Shown: positions 25,526 to 38,481, counted from the first letter of the stretch. The stretch is 64,000 bases of DNA from Tetraselmis striata (GCA_006384855.1 VCJN01000841.1:62001-126000), one strand, 5' to 3'. Notes: generated from the letters alone by a model not told the origin. Made by a program: numbers and translations.

Positions 25526-25700
25526 GGTTCGCCCCGGGTCATCGGCCGAAGCCGCCCCGGCACTTTACCTCGTGCGCCAACTGCAGTCGTAGGTCTGGCA
25601 CAGCCATCCGACCATTGCCTCATTCGAACCCCGCAGGGCTAATGCTTCAATCGGGTAAACCCGCCGGGACACGCCGGGCCGATATTGCCGAAATACATCG
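25526..25700 (-). repeat. SINE-like dispersed repeat, copy 1 (truncated)
   Basis: Closely similar to 27896-28110 and 43806-44050, sharing CCGGGTCATCG, AGGTCTGGCA, CATTCGAA and ACACGCCGGG in the same order. This copy lacks the tRNA-like head present at the high-coordinate end of the other two. It lies between the viral edge and the remaining dipeptidase exons. Confidence 0.7.
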
Positions 25701-25881
25701 ACAAGGGGCCACCGACTAACGATTATTTTACATTTTGCGCCACCTTGTTACCCCAGTATCGCGCCCTTGTTTATTTTCTTCATCGGCAGTCCCTGCCCGG
25801 TACTTAGTGTGCGTCCCAGCTAAGCTCGTCAGGTCGACCCTCTGACTTTTCACCACACCGTGCGCTTCTCCGTGACGCCAG

Positions 25882-27699
25882 GTGGGGCAACAACCTGCCC
25901 TACGGCAACTGCATGTTCGGGATCGCGGAGCTCACAAAGGTGGCGCTCGAGCGCTGCGACTCCGCACGCTGCGCCGTGCAGACTATGGGCGCTCTCGCGG
26001 AGAAGTACGGCTTCTACTCCGAAGACAGCGGCGACCCCGCGGCGCCGCTGTACTTTCTGAGCGCTGAGTCGGCCGCTATCGCCGACCCCAACGAGGTGTG
26101 GCTGTTCCACGTTCTCACCGGCCCCAACAATGCCAGCGCCATTTGGGCGGCGGTTCGGGTCCCCGACGACCACGTCAGCGTCATGGCCGACGGCATGGTC
26201 ATCCGAGAGCTCGACCTCGAGGACGGGGAGCACTACTTGGCGTCCAGCAACGTGCATTCCTACGCCATCGAGCGGGTGAGTGCCACAGCCGCCCTGCTAC
26301 GCAACTACGACAGGGCGCTGAGGCATTTTTGTTGTGTCGCTTGCTAACGGCTGAATTCGGCGAATGCCGTGACATCACAGGGCTGGTGGAATCCCGAGGA
26401 GGGGCCATTCGACTTCACGGCCGCCTACGCCTTCGACGGCGACTTCGTGGTGCGGCCATTCCCATCGACAGATTTTCCATGCGAATCAGCACCATGGTTG
26501 CAGTCCCCCTTCTGCCAGCATCCCACATGCCTGTCAATACGCAAGCTCGCATCACAGTGGATGCATTTACAATAAAATGACAATAGTAATGCTGCACTCC
26601 CGCAACGTCATTCATTCTGCCTGGCAGCAGGGCGGCATTCCATGAACTATGCTGAATAACAGTTGTGCTCCCCTCCACCCTCCTTCAGGGAGAGTACCCA
26701 TTCTACCCGCTCTATGTCGGCCGCCGCATCTGGCGCGTTCTCAGCCTCTTTGCCCCATCCCTGAGCCTGGATCCGCGCCTGGGGTACATCCCGGAGCAGA
26801 AGACCTACCCGGTGAGCGTACGCGCAGATCGGCAGGGCGAGGTCACGGTGGAGGACGTCATGACAGTGTTGCGCGATCACTACCAGGGCACCGAATTCGA
26901 CACCTCCAAGGGCGCGAAGGCCGGCCCGTTCGGAAACCCCACGCAGTACGACCCCAACCAGTATACCGCCGCAGGCATCCCGGGCGGCTGGGAGCGCCCC
27001 ATCTCCGTCTTCCGGCAACTGTTCAGCTTCGTGGCGGTCAGCCGCGCGTGGCTACCCGACGAGATCGGCGGCATGTTCTGGTTTGGCCAGGCGCAGGCGC
27101 ACACGACCGCATATGTGCCTATCTACGCGAGCGCCACGCACGCGCCGCGCTCCTACCGGCAGGTCCTCCAGACGGAGTTTAGCCAGGATGCCGCGTGGTG
27201 GGCTTTCAACTTTGTGTCCAACTGGGCCAACCTTAAGTACGCCTACATGTCCACGGACATCCAGGCTGCCCAGGCCCAGGCGCAAGCACTCGGGCGATCT
27301 CTTCAACTTGGGGTGGAGGCCACCGCGCTGTCCATCCTGCAGGATGCGAGCTGGGATGTTGTTGGCGGCGACAGCTCGATGAATGCCGCGGTGGCTGACA
27401 TGCTCACATCCGCGGTGGTCGATCATGCCAACCGAGTGACCCGGGAGTGGTGGGCCCTGGCCTGGCGGCTGGTGGCGAAGTATTCGGACGGGTACATCGC
27501 GCGCACCGACGGCTCGGCGGGCAGGGACATGCCCGGCTATCCCGAGCCCTGGCTTAAGGCGGTTGGCTTTGAGGACTTTCCCGGCGAGAGCTTCATCAAC
27601 CCGCGTGCGCCGCAGCCAGAGCCGGCGGTGCAGGACAACCAGGGTGTCGGCGAGCTCATGAGGCCCAGCCACAAGGCCAGTCGGCGCGAGATCATGTGA
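25882..27699 (+). pseudogene. C69-family dipeptidase, 5' part missing at the viral junction
   Basis: Three exons remain: 25882-26275, 26381-26449 and 26689-27699 (TGA). Acceptors are AG and donors GTGAGT and GTGCGG, and phases agree. About 490 residues match peptidase family C69 (secernin-type dipeptidases): EKYGFYSED, AIADPNEVWLFHVL, AVRVPDDHVSV, GWWNPEEGPFDF and YPLYVGRRIWRVLS. The N-terminal segment with the catalytic cysteine is absent. The first exon starts in phase 2, so at least one upstream exon is required, but only repeat and viral sequence precede it. The gene is therefore either truncated or split by the insertion. If upstream exons lie beyond the viral block it may be inactive rather than lost. 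Confidence 0.8.
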
Positions 27700-27895
27700 G
27701 CTGCCGGCAAAGAACTGCTGCGGCGGGGAGATTCAAGACCCAACATTACAGATTCTGATGCAGAGGCACACAGGAGCGGGTATTTATAACATAAAATTAA
27801 CCATTGACTTATATTACGGAGGGGCAAGTAACCTATATGAGGGCTGAAGTGATTGATGCTAGATTAGCAGAAAAAGGAGACGTGGAAGCAAATTA

Positions 27896-28110
27896 AAGTT
27901 TGCCCCGGGTCATCGACCAAAGCCGCCCCAGCGCTTGACCTTCTGCACAAACTGCAGCCGTAGGTCTGGCATAGCCCGCATACGATTGCCTCATTCGAAA
28001 CCCGAAGGGCTAATGCATCAACCGGGTAAGCCCAGGACACGCCGGGACGATAATGCCCTCAGCTAGGAGTGGAGAATTGCACCGGGACGTCTTGTACAAC
28101 AGACCTCCAC
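27896..28110 (-). repeat. SINE-like dispersed repeat, copy 2
   Basis: On the minus strand a tRNA-like head (GGAGGTCTG... CCCGGTGCAATTCTCC, with a potential anticodon stem GTCT/AGAC) is followed by the shared body. The head with an internal-promoter-like B-box and the body suggest a tRNA-derived SINE. It lies between the converging ends of the dipeptidase and the kinase gene. Confidence 0.65.
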
Positions 28111-28347
28111 TAGATCTGCCGAATGTACAGACAAGATGCGGGGAGACATGTGGAATAACTGTTACACTGCAAGTATTTCACATGTACAATGAATGGCAAC
28201 AGAAGACCATACATTCAATGTCAGTAATATAACTCCTGCTGTGGCCCCCCTGTCCCTGGCGATGGTATCTTCGCACATTTATCCAAGCTGCTGTCTAGGC
28301 GTTGGGGGGCGGCATGGCGTGAAGTAAGTTATCTGAAGCGGTGTCAT

Positions 28348-30358
28348 CTACTGCGTCCGCTGGCGGCCATCAAAGTGGTGCAGCGCCGGCATCATGCCGA
28401 TCCTGCCGCCGGGGGACAGGGCCTCGTAGAACTCCGCCCAGGCAATGCAGCCGTCGCTGTTGAGGTCGACGTCGCGCAGCATGTCCCGTGCCTGCGAGAA
28501 GAGACAAGCAGTCGTTTCATCGGCCGCACATCTTTAGCATTGCCTCACCCAGTGTGGATCAATGGGTCAGTGTCGTGGGGATGAAATCATCTGGGTTTGT
28601 GTCTAATCATTTCGAAACCCGCTCTACTCAAGCGTGACAATCGGGATCTGCAGCACAGAAAAGAACTTCACCATGAGTTCCTATGACCTACCATGGCAAG
28701 TGTTCTTTTATGTCGGTGTAGGGTATAGTCCTGTTGCGATGCCGCCTGATTGAGCTTTAAGGTGCGGTGTGAATCGGGTACGGACTAGTATAAAAGTGGT
28801 CTTGGAAATGCGCGGCCCCCCGTGTACACCTAAATGCTGTGTTGTCACGACTGCGTTACTTTTACACCGCTAATACACTGCTTAATTGTCTAGATTTACG
28901 AGTACCGTTTCTGGGGAGGCAGAGACACTCAAATGGTACGGCTTATCTCGGGACGTTGTCGGCAAGAAGAGCGCAGAGGGATGGAAGGGGAACATACGCC
29001 CGCGCACGCACCTGCTGCTGCGCAGAGCTGGCGGGGACGTGATGGGCCGACAAGTGGGCCTTGATGTCCGACATGCAGATGCAGCCGTCGCGGTTGTGGT
29101 CCAGGCGCGCAAACACGCGGCCCAGGGCGTCCTGCCACGCCTGCGGCGCCTGCTGCGCGACGACCTCCCAGTCGATCAGGCTGCTGATCAGCTCGTGGCG
29201 GTCCACGTGGCCGTCGTTGGTCACGTCCTGAGCAACACATCGCCATGTTTAGACCACACCTCCAGATGCCCTCCAAGGCCCCGCGCGCAGTCCTGACGCG
29301 ATGTGCCAACAAATTCCAGGTGGGTTCACCATGTGGGATGTCAACTGCGCGAGCTCCGCGGGCGTCAGATCGAAGCTGTTGGAGGCGGCGATCTTATCCT
29401 GGTGGGGAGCATGCATGCACGGCGTGGAGTCAGCCTCTGCAAGGTGTGCCACCTAGCAGGACCGGCTACATGATCCCCAGCCTCAGCTCCTAATTCAGTC
29501 TGTCACGAGCTTCAAACCCCCCAAAATAGTCACATACAGCCCCAGTACCTCACACAGTGTTCATTATCAGACAGATTACGGCTTAAGTGATTGCATCAGC
29601 ACAAACAGCGCCGTTTTGTGTAATCAGTGCGCCAAAAGCGACTACATCAGAGCGCATGCAGAGCGTTACAGAGCTTCTGATTAGTGTGCATGTTTGGGTT
29701 AGATTAGGGTTTGGTGCAGGGGGGTATGGAGGGGAAGGGAGGGGGCGACTGGGCAGCCCACCATGACATCCTCCATGGGTACCCGGAAGGAGGCATTGCT
29801 GCCCGAAGCGGCGCGAAAGTCATCCAGCGGGGCGTCGGAGGCGGTGGCGCCCGCCAGCAGCTGCCCGTGCCCCGCGCCCATGAGCTCCTCTGCCACGAGG
29901 CTCAGCGCCACCTGGCGAAACGCGCCTGCCACGCCAAAGCGCTGCAGCGCCTGCACAAAGCTGCTGCCCTGGGTCACACCGCCGTACCCCGCCTGAGACG
30001 GCGCACTCGGCGCCGGGCCGCTCGTCTGCAGGAAGGGGTCGTGCAGCGCCTCAGCTGCTGTGGGCCGCTGGTTTGGGTCCTTGGTGAGCAGTCGCTTGAG
30101 GAACTTCTGCGCCGGGATCGACACGCCCTCTGCGGGCAGGCGCGAGAAGTCGATGTCCTCGCCCCGAATCGTCTGGAACGTCTGCAAAGGCGGCATGCGA
30201 TCACATCCGGTAAGGCCTCCCTCCCCTGCTCAATTCCGTTGTGGTGGCTATGGATGCCCGTGGGAAGAACATTCCAGTAGTAACTGGAGGTAAGGATCCC
30301 TGCATGTGATGACGCTTGGCGAGATGGAGGAGGTGGGCGGGGAGGGGGGGGGGGGGGG

Positions 30359-30398
<40 letters not shown>

Positions 30399-32996
30399 GG
30401 GGGGATGTTATTGGGGGGATGGAGGGGGCAGCTGCGCACCTGCTCCGGGGTTGGGTTTGTGCCGTCCGCCACACTGGGGTAGCGCCCCGTGAGGAGCATG
30501 AAGGCCATGACGCCCGCCGAGTACACATCCGCCTGCGACCCGTACTGCTGATGAAGTACCTCTGCGCAGGCACACCGCAGGCAACGCTCAGCATGCAGGC
30601 ACTCCTACCCATACACATGACGCCTGCAGGTACAAGGAGGGTCCGGGCACAATCTGCAAAACTGTTGCACGGTCCGGCCTGCTGCAGATTTGGCGCAAAG
30701 GAAACCTTCACGAATGATTTCCCTTCATAATCCGATGTATGTGCAACAAACTTTTAGGGTTAAGTCATTGATGCATACCAGCGAGAATCCTAAAGTCCGC
30801 TTCCAATTGCAGATTTCAGCCAGATTCAAGCCCGGGAACCAACAATGTGAGCTAGTTGTAGAACGTTGCGCAATGCCGAGGGAAATGATATCGGGTGCGC
30901 GCACCGCAGTCTCGTCATGAAGGGATATTGCAACACGGGCATATATACACAAAGCACACGGGCATTTATACACAAAGCTGTACACGATGATTAAATACCT
31001 TTGCTAGTTCTCATCCCAGGCCTACCTACTCATACACACAGGCCGCGAGGGGGGCGTCGTGTGTTGGCCAGCAGCATGCGGTGAGAGGAGCCTACCTGGA
31101 GCCAGAAAGTAGGTGGTGCCGGAGATGGCCTCGAGAGGGGGATCCCCGGGACCGTGCCTGAATTAAGAGGCGGGCGGCCACAATCGCCACTGATCAGCGC
31201 TGACCCGCGCCGCCAACAATCCTCCATATCCAGGCTACAGTTGGTCCAGGACAGGCACAGAGGCTTGCAGAGATACCAAACAATAAGCTTGCGCCGGCTA
31301 CAAGGGTATTAACGGCGCGTCACAGGTCGTGTGTTGCTGGGCATTTGGGGGGCGGGGCGGGGGGGGGGGGGGGGGGGGGGGAGGGCGCACTTGACCGCGA
31401 GGCCAAAGTCCGTGGCCTTCACCCTCCGGGTCGGCGAGCTGTCAGAGTAGAGGAAGTTGGCCGGCTTCACATCGCGGTACACAACACCCTGGCAGGGAAG
31501 AGCCGGTGGGACAGGGTGACTCGTCAGCGCAGGCGGCAGAGGAGCGCTGGGAGACCGGCGCCGTTCCGTATTGGCAGCCATGTCTCCTGCTCCATGGGTT
31601 GATGAACAACTCGCTGATGCCGTGCATACCTTGGCCTCGCACTGCGACAGGAATCGCAGCACCGAGCGCATGACCTCCGCCAGCTCCGGCTCTGAGAATG
31701 CCGGGTGCGCGCCCTCCTTCAGCACCGGCCCACCGCTGCAGAGCTCGATGATCAGATGCACGTACACGTCATCCTCAAACACCTCCTGAGATGGCAACAG
31801 TGGATGTTGCTGTGAGACTAATACATGGTCTCTGCCATCGATGACAGTTCTCACCCATTTTAATAGTACTGGTCACAAGTATAGGCGAATGAGCTTTGAC
31901 TCATGATACATGGAACCTGCACACAGGAATTGTGCGATGGGGTGGGGCGACTTTGCCGCCCTTTGGCCCTCTACGCCCTACCTTGAGGCTTGCGACGTCC
32001 AGCGAGGCCCCCAGCTGTCTCATGGCATCCACCTCGCCGCGGATGCGCAGCAGGTGGTGCGACGTGGCGTATCCCGCCCCGGGGTCGCGCTTGGGGATGC
32101 TCTTGCAGGCGTACTCGATGCCTGTCTCGACCGACACGGCGCGGTAGACCTGCCCAAAGCCGCCCGCACCGAGCTGCTCCATGACGTGGTACCTGCGGCA
32201 ATCCGGGGGTGAGCCATGTTGACAGCGCCGCTGAGGGACATGAGGGTATACTCCAGGCCCTTGAGCTACTACTCCATTAAGCAGGAATGCCGACAGCAGT
32301 CAACAGCCTTCATGCGTCAGGATGCCAGGCTGGGGCAGACAGAGGAAGAGCACATAGACCAACCAGTGACGTTCTTGACATCCCAGGCCAATATTGGCAT
32401 TCGATCCACTGGCTGCGTGAGGGTTACACATTGGGAAGGGGGCGTTGGGGGCATGTGGCCGCGTACCTGTCATTCAGGTTGCGGGGGTAGTTGAAGCAGT
32501 TGGTTGTGTGCTGGAGGTCAATCGCAGTGCCCGGGTGTTGCTGCAGCACGGGCTGGGGAGGCACCAGGCATGGGACACGCATGTATCAGTACAATTGTCC
32601 GAATCACGCCAATTCATGCGCAACATGATGGCCACGTCACAGCATTTACTACTGCATTGGCAGTGGCGCCAAACTACGAGAATATTATGATTTGGCATGC
32701 ATATACCCCTTATGATATCAGGCCATGTGGTCCTAGCACAAGTGCTGTAAGGTGAGCATCAAATCTGAGGTAGCAAATCTAAGGTGGCAAGCTACCCCGA
32801 TTCGCACCTCGTCAATCGCATTGGCTGGGTAGTCGACCCGCTCCTGCGACACATGGGGCTCCTGCTGCCACCCGGCACTAGACCTGCTGACCAGCCTCAG
32901 AGGGCTGGGCCCGCCGCGGCGGATGCCAAGCGCGCCGGCGTTCCTCACGCTGGTGCGCCTCGCGTGTTGCTGGGGGCGACGTGAATACACCCGCAT
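28348..32996 (-). CDS. Calcium-dependent protein kinase (CDPK-like), 11 exons
   Basis: Exons (read from high to low): 32996-32808, 32552-32467, 32192-31982, 31785-31630, 31488-31391, 31157-31096, 30561-30440, 30181-29762, 29398-29330, 29227-29012, 28491-28348. All junctions are GT-AG, phases agree, and the product is 590 residues. The kinase domain has the glycine loop LGAGGFGQV, ACKSI lysine, VVYRDVKPANFLY (HRD reads YRD), TDFGLAVK and TTYFLAPE. After an autoinhibitory-type junction come three EF-hands with loops DVTNDGHVDRHE, DHNRDGCICMSD and DLNSDGCIAWAE. Such kinases phosphorylate Ser/Thr targets when calcium rises. There is no N-terminal MGC myristoylation start. An in-frame ATG at 33041 could add 15 residues. 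Introns 5 and 7 hold long C runs in the sense strand. Confidence 0.88.
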
Positions 32997-34441
32997 GTTT
33001 TTAAGACGCCGGACTTTGCAGCGGCCCGGCACAACAGTCACAATGCATCATTCATGTACTCGAATCAATCACATGCTTTCTTTTATCGAAGTCGATCCAT
33101 ACTGCTAGGCCAGGCTACTCTGGTGGGTTTCGAAAGCGGTAAGGACAACTGGCCGGGGAAATTCCGATTCACATACCTGATCGCGAGAATACTATCTTAA
33201 CCCACCAGCGCAACACGGCTGATGAAGGCGAGGAGGGCAATATTCGACATTCATGTCCGAGTGCTTTCTAGAGCAGGTACCGGTACATAGTTGCCCACGT
33301 CATGCTGTTCGGTCATCAGAAGGCCGGAAGATGACAGACAGGGCGAGCCGGTATCAGCCGATACTATTCAACTGCTGGCTGCCTGGCTGCATGTGATTTC
33401 AGATCAACGTGGCAAGTGCGTCGACGGACGCAAAGCCAAGGCGCACCTGATGCGGGAATGGAATTCCAGTAGCGCGTTGAGGCCTGCTGGCGGCCCTTGG
33501 GCCTGTAACGTCGTCAGTCTTGCACGACGGCGTCAAAGCCCCTGGGCCCGCTCGTCCGGCAGTGACTGCGTTGATCTGCGTCGCCATTATGCGCTCGAAC
33601 TGGAGTCGCGAGTCTCGTTTGGGACGACTGTCCCGGTGGGTGTGCGCGCGCGGGTCGGAGTTGGGCGCGTATATGCGCGTGTGATGTATTTTGGGGGCTG
33701 ACCAGGGGGCCGGGGGCGATGACTGTGACTGCCAAGGTGTCGAACGTCGAGGGGCACGCGAGGGGTGGCGAAGTGGCGGGCCACAGGCAGGATACTCAGG
33801 CGGTACTGGTACTGGTACCGTCCGTGTTCTCTGCGTAGCGCGAGTACATACGGATAGAGTACCGTAATTGCCACCTACGGGTACGCCGCCGCGTGAGCCG
33901 TCAGCCAGGGGCGAGCCGGCTCCTGGTATGTTGCGCATCGGAGACACGCGGCGGGAGCCGCCTGCTGCGTGCTGCGTGCGGATGCTGCGTTTCACGGAGC
34001 GAATCGGCAAAATAAAAATACGAATATACAGTACTACAAGAGGTACTCACATCATATTCTTACACATTTATATCATCGCTATATTGCATACTCATCCCCG
34101 GTATCCTGGCATATTTTGCAAGGGTGCGTTGTTACGTCAGCAAACTGGTACGTCTATTCGCTATTTGCCCACACATTCTTTGGTGGGAAATCTGCCAACC
34201 TATCATCCTCGGCGATCGGAAAGGCGGCTAAAACGTTTCTAATTGGAACCGTACCATGGTTTTACTGCTCGAATTCTAAATTTCAAAGATGAGTCTGGTT
34301 CTGCCAAAAAGGTCCAGCAGGCCGTTTTACAGGGACAAGAGCCGAATTGGCAGGATCCTGGCGGCAGGAATTGGCAGGATCGAAGGTTTACTGAAAATGT
34401 GTAGGGTATACGGAGTCACGGGGGCGCTATGTGTAACGCTG
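32997..34441. other. Intergenic region upstream of the kinase, no gene supported
   Basis: Frames of up to 200 codons exist but are Arg/Pro/Ser-rich, unlike any family and unlike neighbouring exons. The segment probably holds the kinase promoter and the edge of the retroelement nest. I see no RNA gene or conserved element. Confidence 0.5.
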
Positions 34442-34618
34442 CGAAACTGGAAGATGGCAGGCTCAGCTGTTACGGCGGCTGCTTTTATGTCTACTCGTGC
34501 TGCACCCAAAAGGGCACAACGACGGGTGAACTAGGAACTCGTACCACTTGGCAGCAACGGTAGCCGGAAAAGCGGTTTGGAAGGAGGAAACCCCATAAAC
34601 TAGTTTATTTTAGATCAT
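34442..34618 (+). repeat. Dispersed repeat, paired with 37407-37570
   Basis: The two copies share GGAAGATGGCA, GACGGGTG, GGTAGCCGGAAAAGCGGTT and GGAGGAAACCCCATAAACTA with small gaps, in the same orientation about 3 kb apart. They flank recombinase-like remnants and are probably terminal sequences of a DIRS-like or LTR-like element. Confidence 0.7.
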
Positions 34619-34773
34619 TTCAAAGTTGAGTCTGGTTTTGCCAGGGATGAGCGAGCGGAAAGAGCGGTAGATTGACGAAGAAGGGGTAGCGCCATGTCAC
34701 GAAGGCGACACCGGGAAGGCCACCGCTGCGGAGTCTTGTTGAAGTGGCGAAGGGGCGCGATGTGGCCGAAGAA

Positions 34774-34992
34774 CTACGCGCCGTGTGAAGGGAGGACGTT
34801 AGGGTCGATGTAGTCCAGAACGACGTCGGAGTTCGTGGCCCAGCCGCCTTGGTGGCGAATGTGGGAAAGCCGAGCTCCGATGGTGCTAGCAGCAGAGGCT
34901 CCGCCCTTGCGAAGGCTGTGCGAGCTCCAAGAAGTGCCGGCGGGAGGTGCATCACCGACGAGACGAACGGCCGTAGAGAGCCAGTGCGACAT
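34774..34992 (-). pseudogene. Tyrosine recombinase C-terminal fragment (DIRS-like)
   Basis: The short frame shows SHSLRKGGASAASTIGA then IRHQGGWATNSDVVLDYIDP, the H-x-x-R box and following helices of DIRS/Ngaro-type tyrosine recombinases. Upstream catalytic parts are not visible in frame, so this is a remnant. It is related to the copy at 40930-42296. Confidence 0.7.
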
Positions 34993-37406
34993 AGTAGGGG
35001 CAGTCCAAGATTAGGATTGCTCGCTTGGGGTGACCGCCAGAAGTATGTCGCGGCCAAGGCAACATGGACCAGAGGATTAGACTATAATAGTTGTCGATGA
35101 AGTGCTGCATGAAACGCGCGATGCATGTGGGGGTATGTGCTGTGATACTGGAAGGAGTTAGAGCACAAGTAGGTCGTCGGGGCCGCGTCGCCCGGCACGC
35201 CCCTTCTATCGGTACACATGCATGATGATGTTATTCTAGGCGTCGACATGAGCGTCCCGCACTCGGCAGGACACGCCAGTAAGTCCCCTAGGAAAGAACA
35301 TGAAGTTCACAACCGAGGTCATGAGGGCTCGGAAGTCGTACTGGTGGTACTCACGAGGGGGGGAGGGGGGGGGGGGGTAAGGCACAATCAACTCGGCCCG
35401 CTCAACGAACATGTAAGCGACATCGCCACGCAACAGGACTCGCAAAGGGGCAGCCTCGTCCATGCGGCGTTGCCTCAACAGAAGCCCACGACGCGCAGCG
35501 GTGAGGTGCATGTTGTCCTTAGCGGTGGGGTGAGTCGATGTTGTGCAACTCGATTCATGTGTTCATTGCTGACATGAAGGGCTGCAACGATTCAGCCCCA
35601 AGGCGGCCCCGCATACCAATCCAAGCGACATACCGGGCGACAGTAGCAGTGGTCGCCTTCAGCGGGCCGGTGGTCCTCTCGGAGTCGTGGCAAAACTCCG
35701 CGAAGTGAGACAGTTTGCCGGGGATGCTCTTGAGCGTCTAAGCGGCGAGGGAGCTGGAGAGTAGGTCGAGGGCCCCTTATTTGTCCCAATGCAACTCGTA
35801 TGAGTCGAACGCTTCCGGCAGACGGGGCCGGAGTGAAGCAGCCCATTGGACGACAGCTTCGGGCTCGTCAATTACGCAAGCACGACGACGCTTGGCTGAC
35901 GGAATAACATGGGGCCGGCTCATTTCATCAAATTACTTGGCCGCGGCGGTTGCCGGCGGTTGATCGGTAATCGCTGGACGAGTTATTAGTTAGGGCACAA
36001 TTACTAACGGGTTTGCGAGGCAAGGTTCAGGTACGAGGGGCGCCCGTCGCGCTCGTAGCACATGGCGTAACATACACGCACGACAGATGGCCATTGCGAA
36101 CCAGTTGTAACACGGAGTGTAACAACTAACGGACGCAGTGATGAGATGGTACGCGAGGCGGATTGTTGAGCCGCCATGTGCAGGTTTGCGGATGGTTGAG
36201 CCGCACTCGGCTGTGGCTGTAAGAATCGCCGCACCGAAGAAGGTACGTGACACAGAAAGTATGAAGTCTGTAAAGTGGGGGGAGGGGGGTCCGGTCCGGA
36301 CACATGATGCTCATCCCGCCGTTGAGCTGCCATGGTTTGTTGTGCGACGGTCACCAAAAGGTGACCTCGCAAAGCGCCAACATCTCCGACGAAAGGCGCC
36401 CCACGCCGTCACTCGTGTTCACCTTCATTGCGGCCACGCCCGCGACCTCCACGCCCGTCCAAGCCCACGCCCGCGTCCAACGAGCGCCGCCGCTGTCCGA
36501 GCAGTAGCGGTAGCTTTCGCGCTGCTGGCGACCGTCGCCTCGAAGACACGACGCATGTATGTAGTCCTTCATCAGGTCCCCGAAAATCGCTGAGCCCAAA
36601 TGCTCGGCAGCATGCTGAAAATGTTGGGGCCGCAGTACGTCAAGCACATCTTGCTTTGGTCACCATGCACACGCGTGATCTCGTTCTGCCTCCGCAGGAA
36701 GACTAGACGAAAGCGACACGCCTTGTCAATGGCCTTCGCGTGATTCCATGCGCGCGCGAGGTAGGGGGTGAAGTCTTGATTAGCAGCAGGGACGTAAGGT
36801 AGCAACTCGTCGAGGGCCACGAAAAGAACACGTGGGCCCCAAAACACGTCATCCAAAGGTACTTCTCTTGGGCCGGCAAACACCGGTCATCGTGCTTGAG
36901 GTACTCGTTCGTCGGGTCGTTGTGCATGGAGAAAAGCCCATGCGCTTGGCTGACCAGCCGAACGCTCTCGTAACCAGACTCGGCTCGTTTGCGCTGGCAC
37001 CGCGAGGTAGTCATCGCGGTTTTTGCTCCGACACGGCCGCTCTTGGCTAGCTCTAGCAAGTCGGGGCGCACTGCGGCTCTCCCGTTGCATGTCGGCTTTC
37101 CCGCGACGCGCTGCCCGGAACCAAAGCCATGTGCTCCGTCTCCATAAACAACACGATCACGAGCCGCCAATAAGGCCAACTACGTCGATATAAGCTCGCG
37201 CAGCAACATGGCATGCACGTATGCTTGCAGCGATTCAAGCGTCGGTTCGGCGACGGATTCCTCTCCATCTGGCATGGTGACGAAGGACGTACGGTTGAGC
37301 ATATCACACACACGGATGGTGAACGGGGTGTGGTCTTGAAACAACATGTGACCTTGCTCGCAACATGTTACGAGATAGTTAATCGTTGTGTGTATCACAA
37401 CAAAAT
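34993..37406. other. Degraded repetitive sequence, no gene supported
   Basis: Only short frames, none matching a family I recognise. The stretch lies between repeat copies and is probably decayed retroelement. A G-rich tract occurs at 35356-35377. Confidence 0.5.
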
Positions 37407-37570
37407 TGGAAGATGGCATGCTCGGCTGTTACGGATGCTTTTATGTGTACTCGTGATGCACCCGAAAGGGCGCAACGACGGGTGCATCGAGTAACCCGCA
37501 CCATTTAGCAACAACGGTAGCCGGAAAAGCGGTTAGGAAGGAGGAAACCCCATAAACTACTTATTTAGAT
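37407..37570 (+). repeat. Dispersed repeat, second copy of 34442-34618
   Basis: See the first copy for the shared words. Downstream, 37571-38150 holds no supported gene. Confidence 0.7.
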
Positions 37571-38155
37571 CATAACTACAGCACATCTTCGCTAGTTCGC
37601 CAGGGCGGGGTTCCCCGCCGGTTGTAGGGTTTTGGGTTTTCACTTCCGTCTTCCGTCGTTGTGTGGCGCGCCTAACGTGTACACACGGCGTTCCTGAAAC
37701 GTCGATGTATCGCGCTTTCCTCGTGCACGCCACGAAGCGCTTTTAGTACTTGGTGTAGAACGCCACCACATCAAATTTGAGGATGAAAGTAAAAAATCCG
37801 CCACCACGGTAAACCTCTTACTACCTGTAAGCATCGTCGAATCAGTGAGGGGCACATTTGTGTCGGGTGAGATCGGCTCTGGAACCACCCCCGCTTATAA
37901 TCCTTATGTTTTAAAGCACTACAACATCAGATAAAGCATGTAGCGACTACCGGTAATGCAGTCCATGTGGGGAATCAAATCGGTTCCGGAGATCCGTCGA
38001 GACCCGGAGGACAGACCTGAACTAATTCCTAGAAGATTTTAGCGGCTTTAGAGGTCTACCGTGCCGCTTCTTTAGATGCACAATGAACAGGCTTAGTAAT
38101 TACACGGAAAGAACAGGGTACTTGCGGCAAAGAGCCACAACACAGGGGGGGAGGG

Positions 38156-38285
38156 CGGGTTGTGCGGGCAGGAGACCAACATAAATTTTAGATAGTGGTC
38201 TAGTCTAGCGGACGATGACGGTATTATATGATTTTGATGGGTATGGGGCGACCGTTGTTTTCGTCGTGGCGGCACGCGAAGTGCC
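38156..38285 (+). repeat. Dispersed repeat, paired with 43665-43800
   Basis: Both share a CGGGCAGGAG start, AGTCTAGCGGA, TATATGATTTTGAT and a CGGCACGC-AGTGCCG hairpin end. They bracket the gag/recombinase remnants at 40.9-43.5 kb in the same orientation, so they may be the element's terminal repeats. Confidence 0.65.
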
Positions 38286-38299
38286 GTACATCGACTTAT

Positions 38300-38410
38300 G
38301 AGTGTTGAAGCACCATGACCGCTCGTGGTCGGTCATTGGCGTGGCGTAGAGATCGCGGGCAACTGGTGTCGACACCCGCATACCCTAGGCGCAGAGAGAG
38401 AAAAAGGAAA
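38300..38410 (+). repeat. Dispersed repeat, paired with 49795-49925
   Basis: The two copies share CCGCTCGTGGTCG, TGGCGTGGCG, GAGATCGCGGG, GTCGACACCCGCATACCCTA and CCAAGGACAC. One copy lies upstream of the intact LINE and one inside the DIRS-like zone. Confidence 0.65.
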
Positions 38411-38481
38411 CTCCAAGGACACATCTCAAAATATTTCAAAGGGAGGTAGGCAAGGAACGAAGATTAGCCACCTCTAAACGG

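Noticed and set aside
33399-34010. 203-codon minus-strand frame upstream of the kinase
   Set aside because: Pro/Arg/Ser-rich with no family match or splice support; composition fits non-coding DNA.
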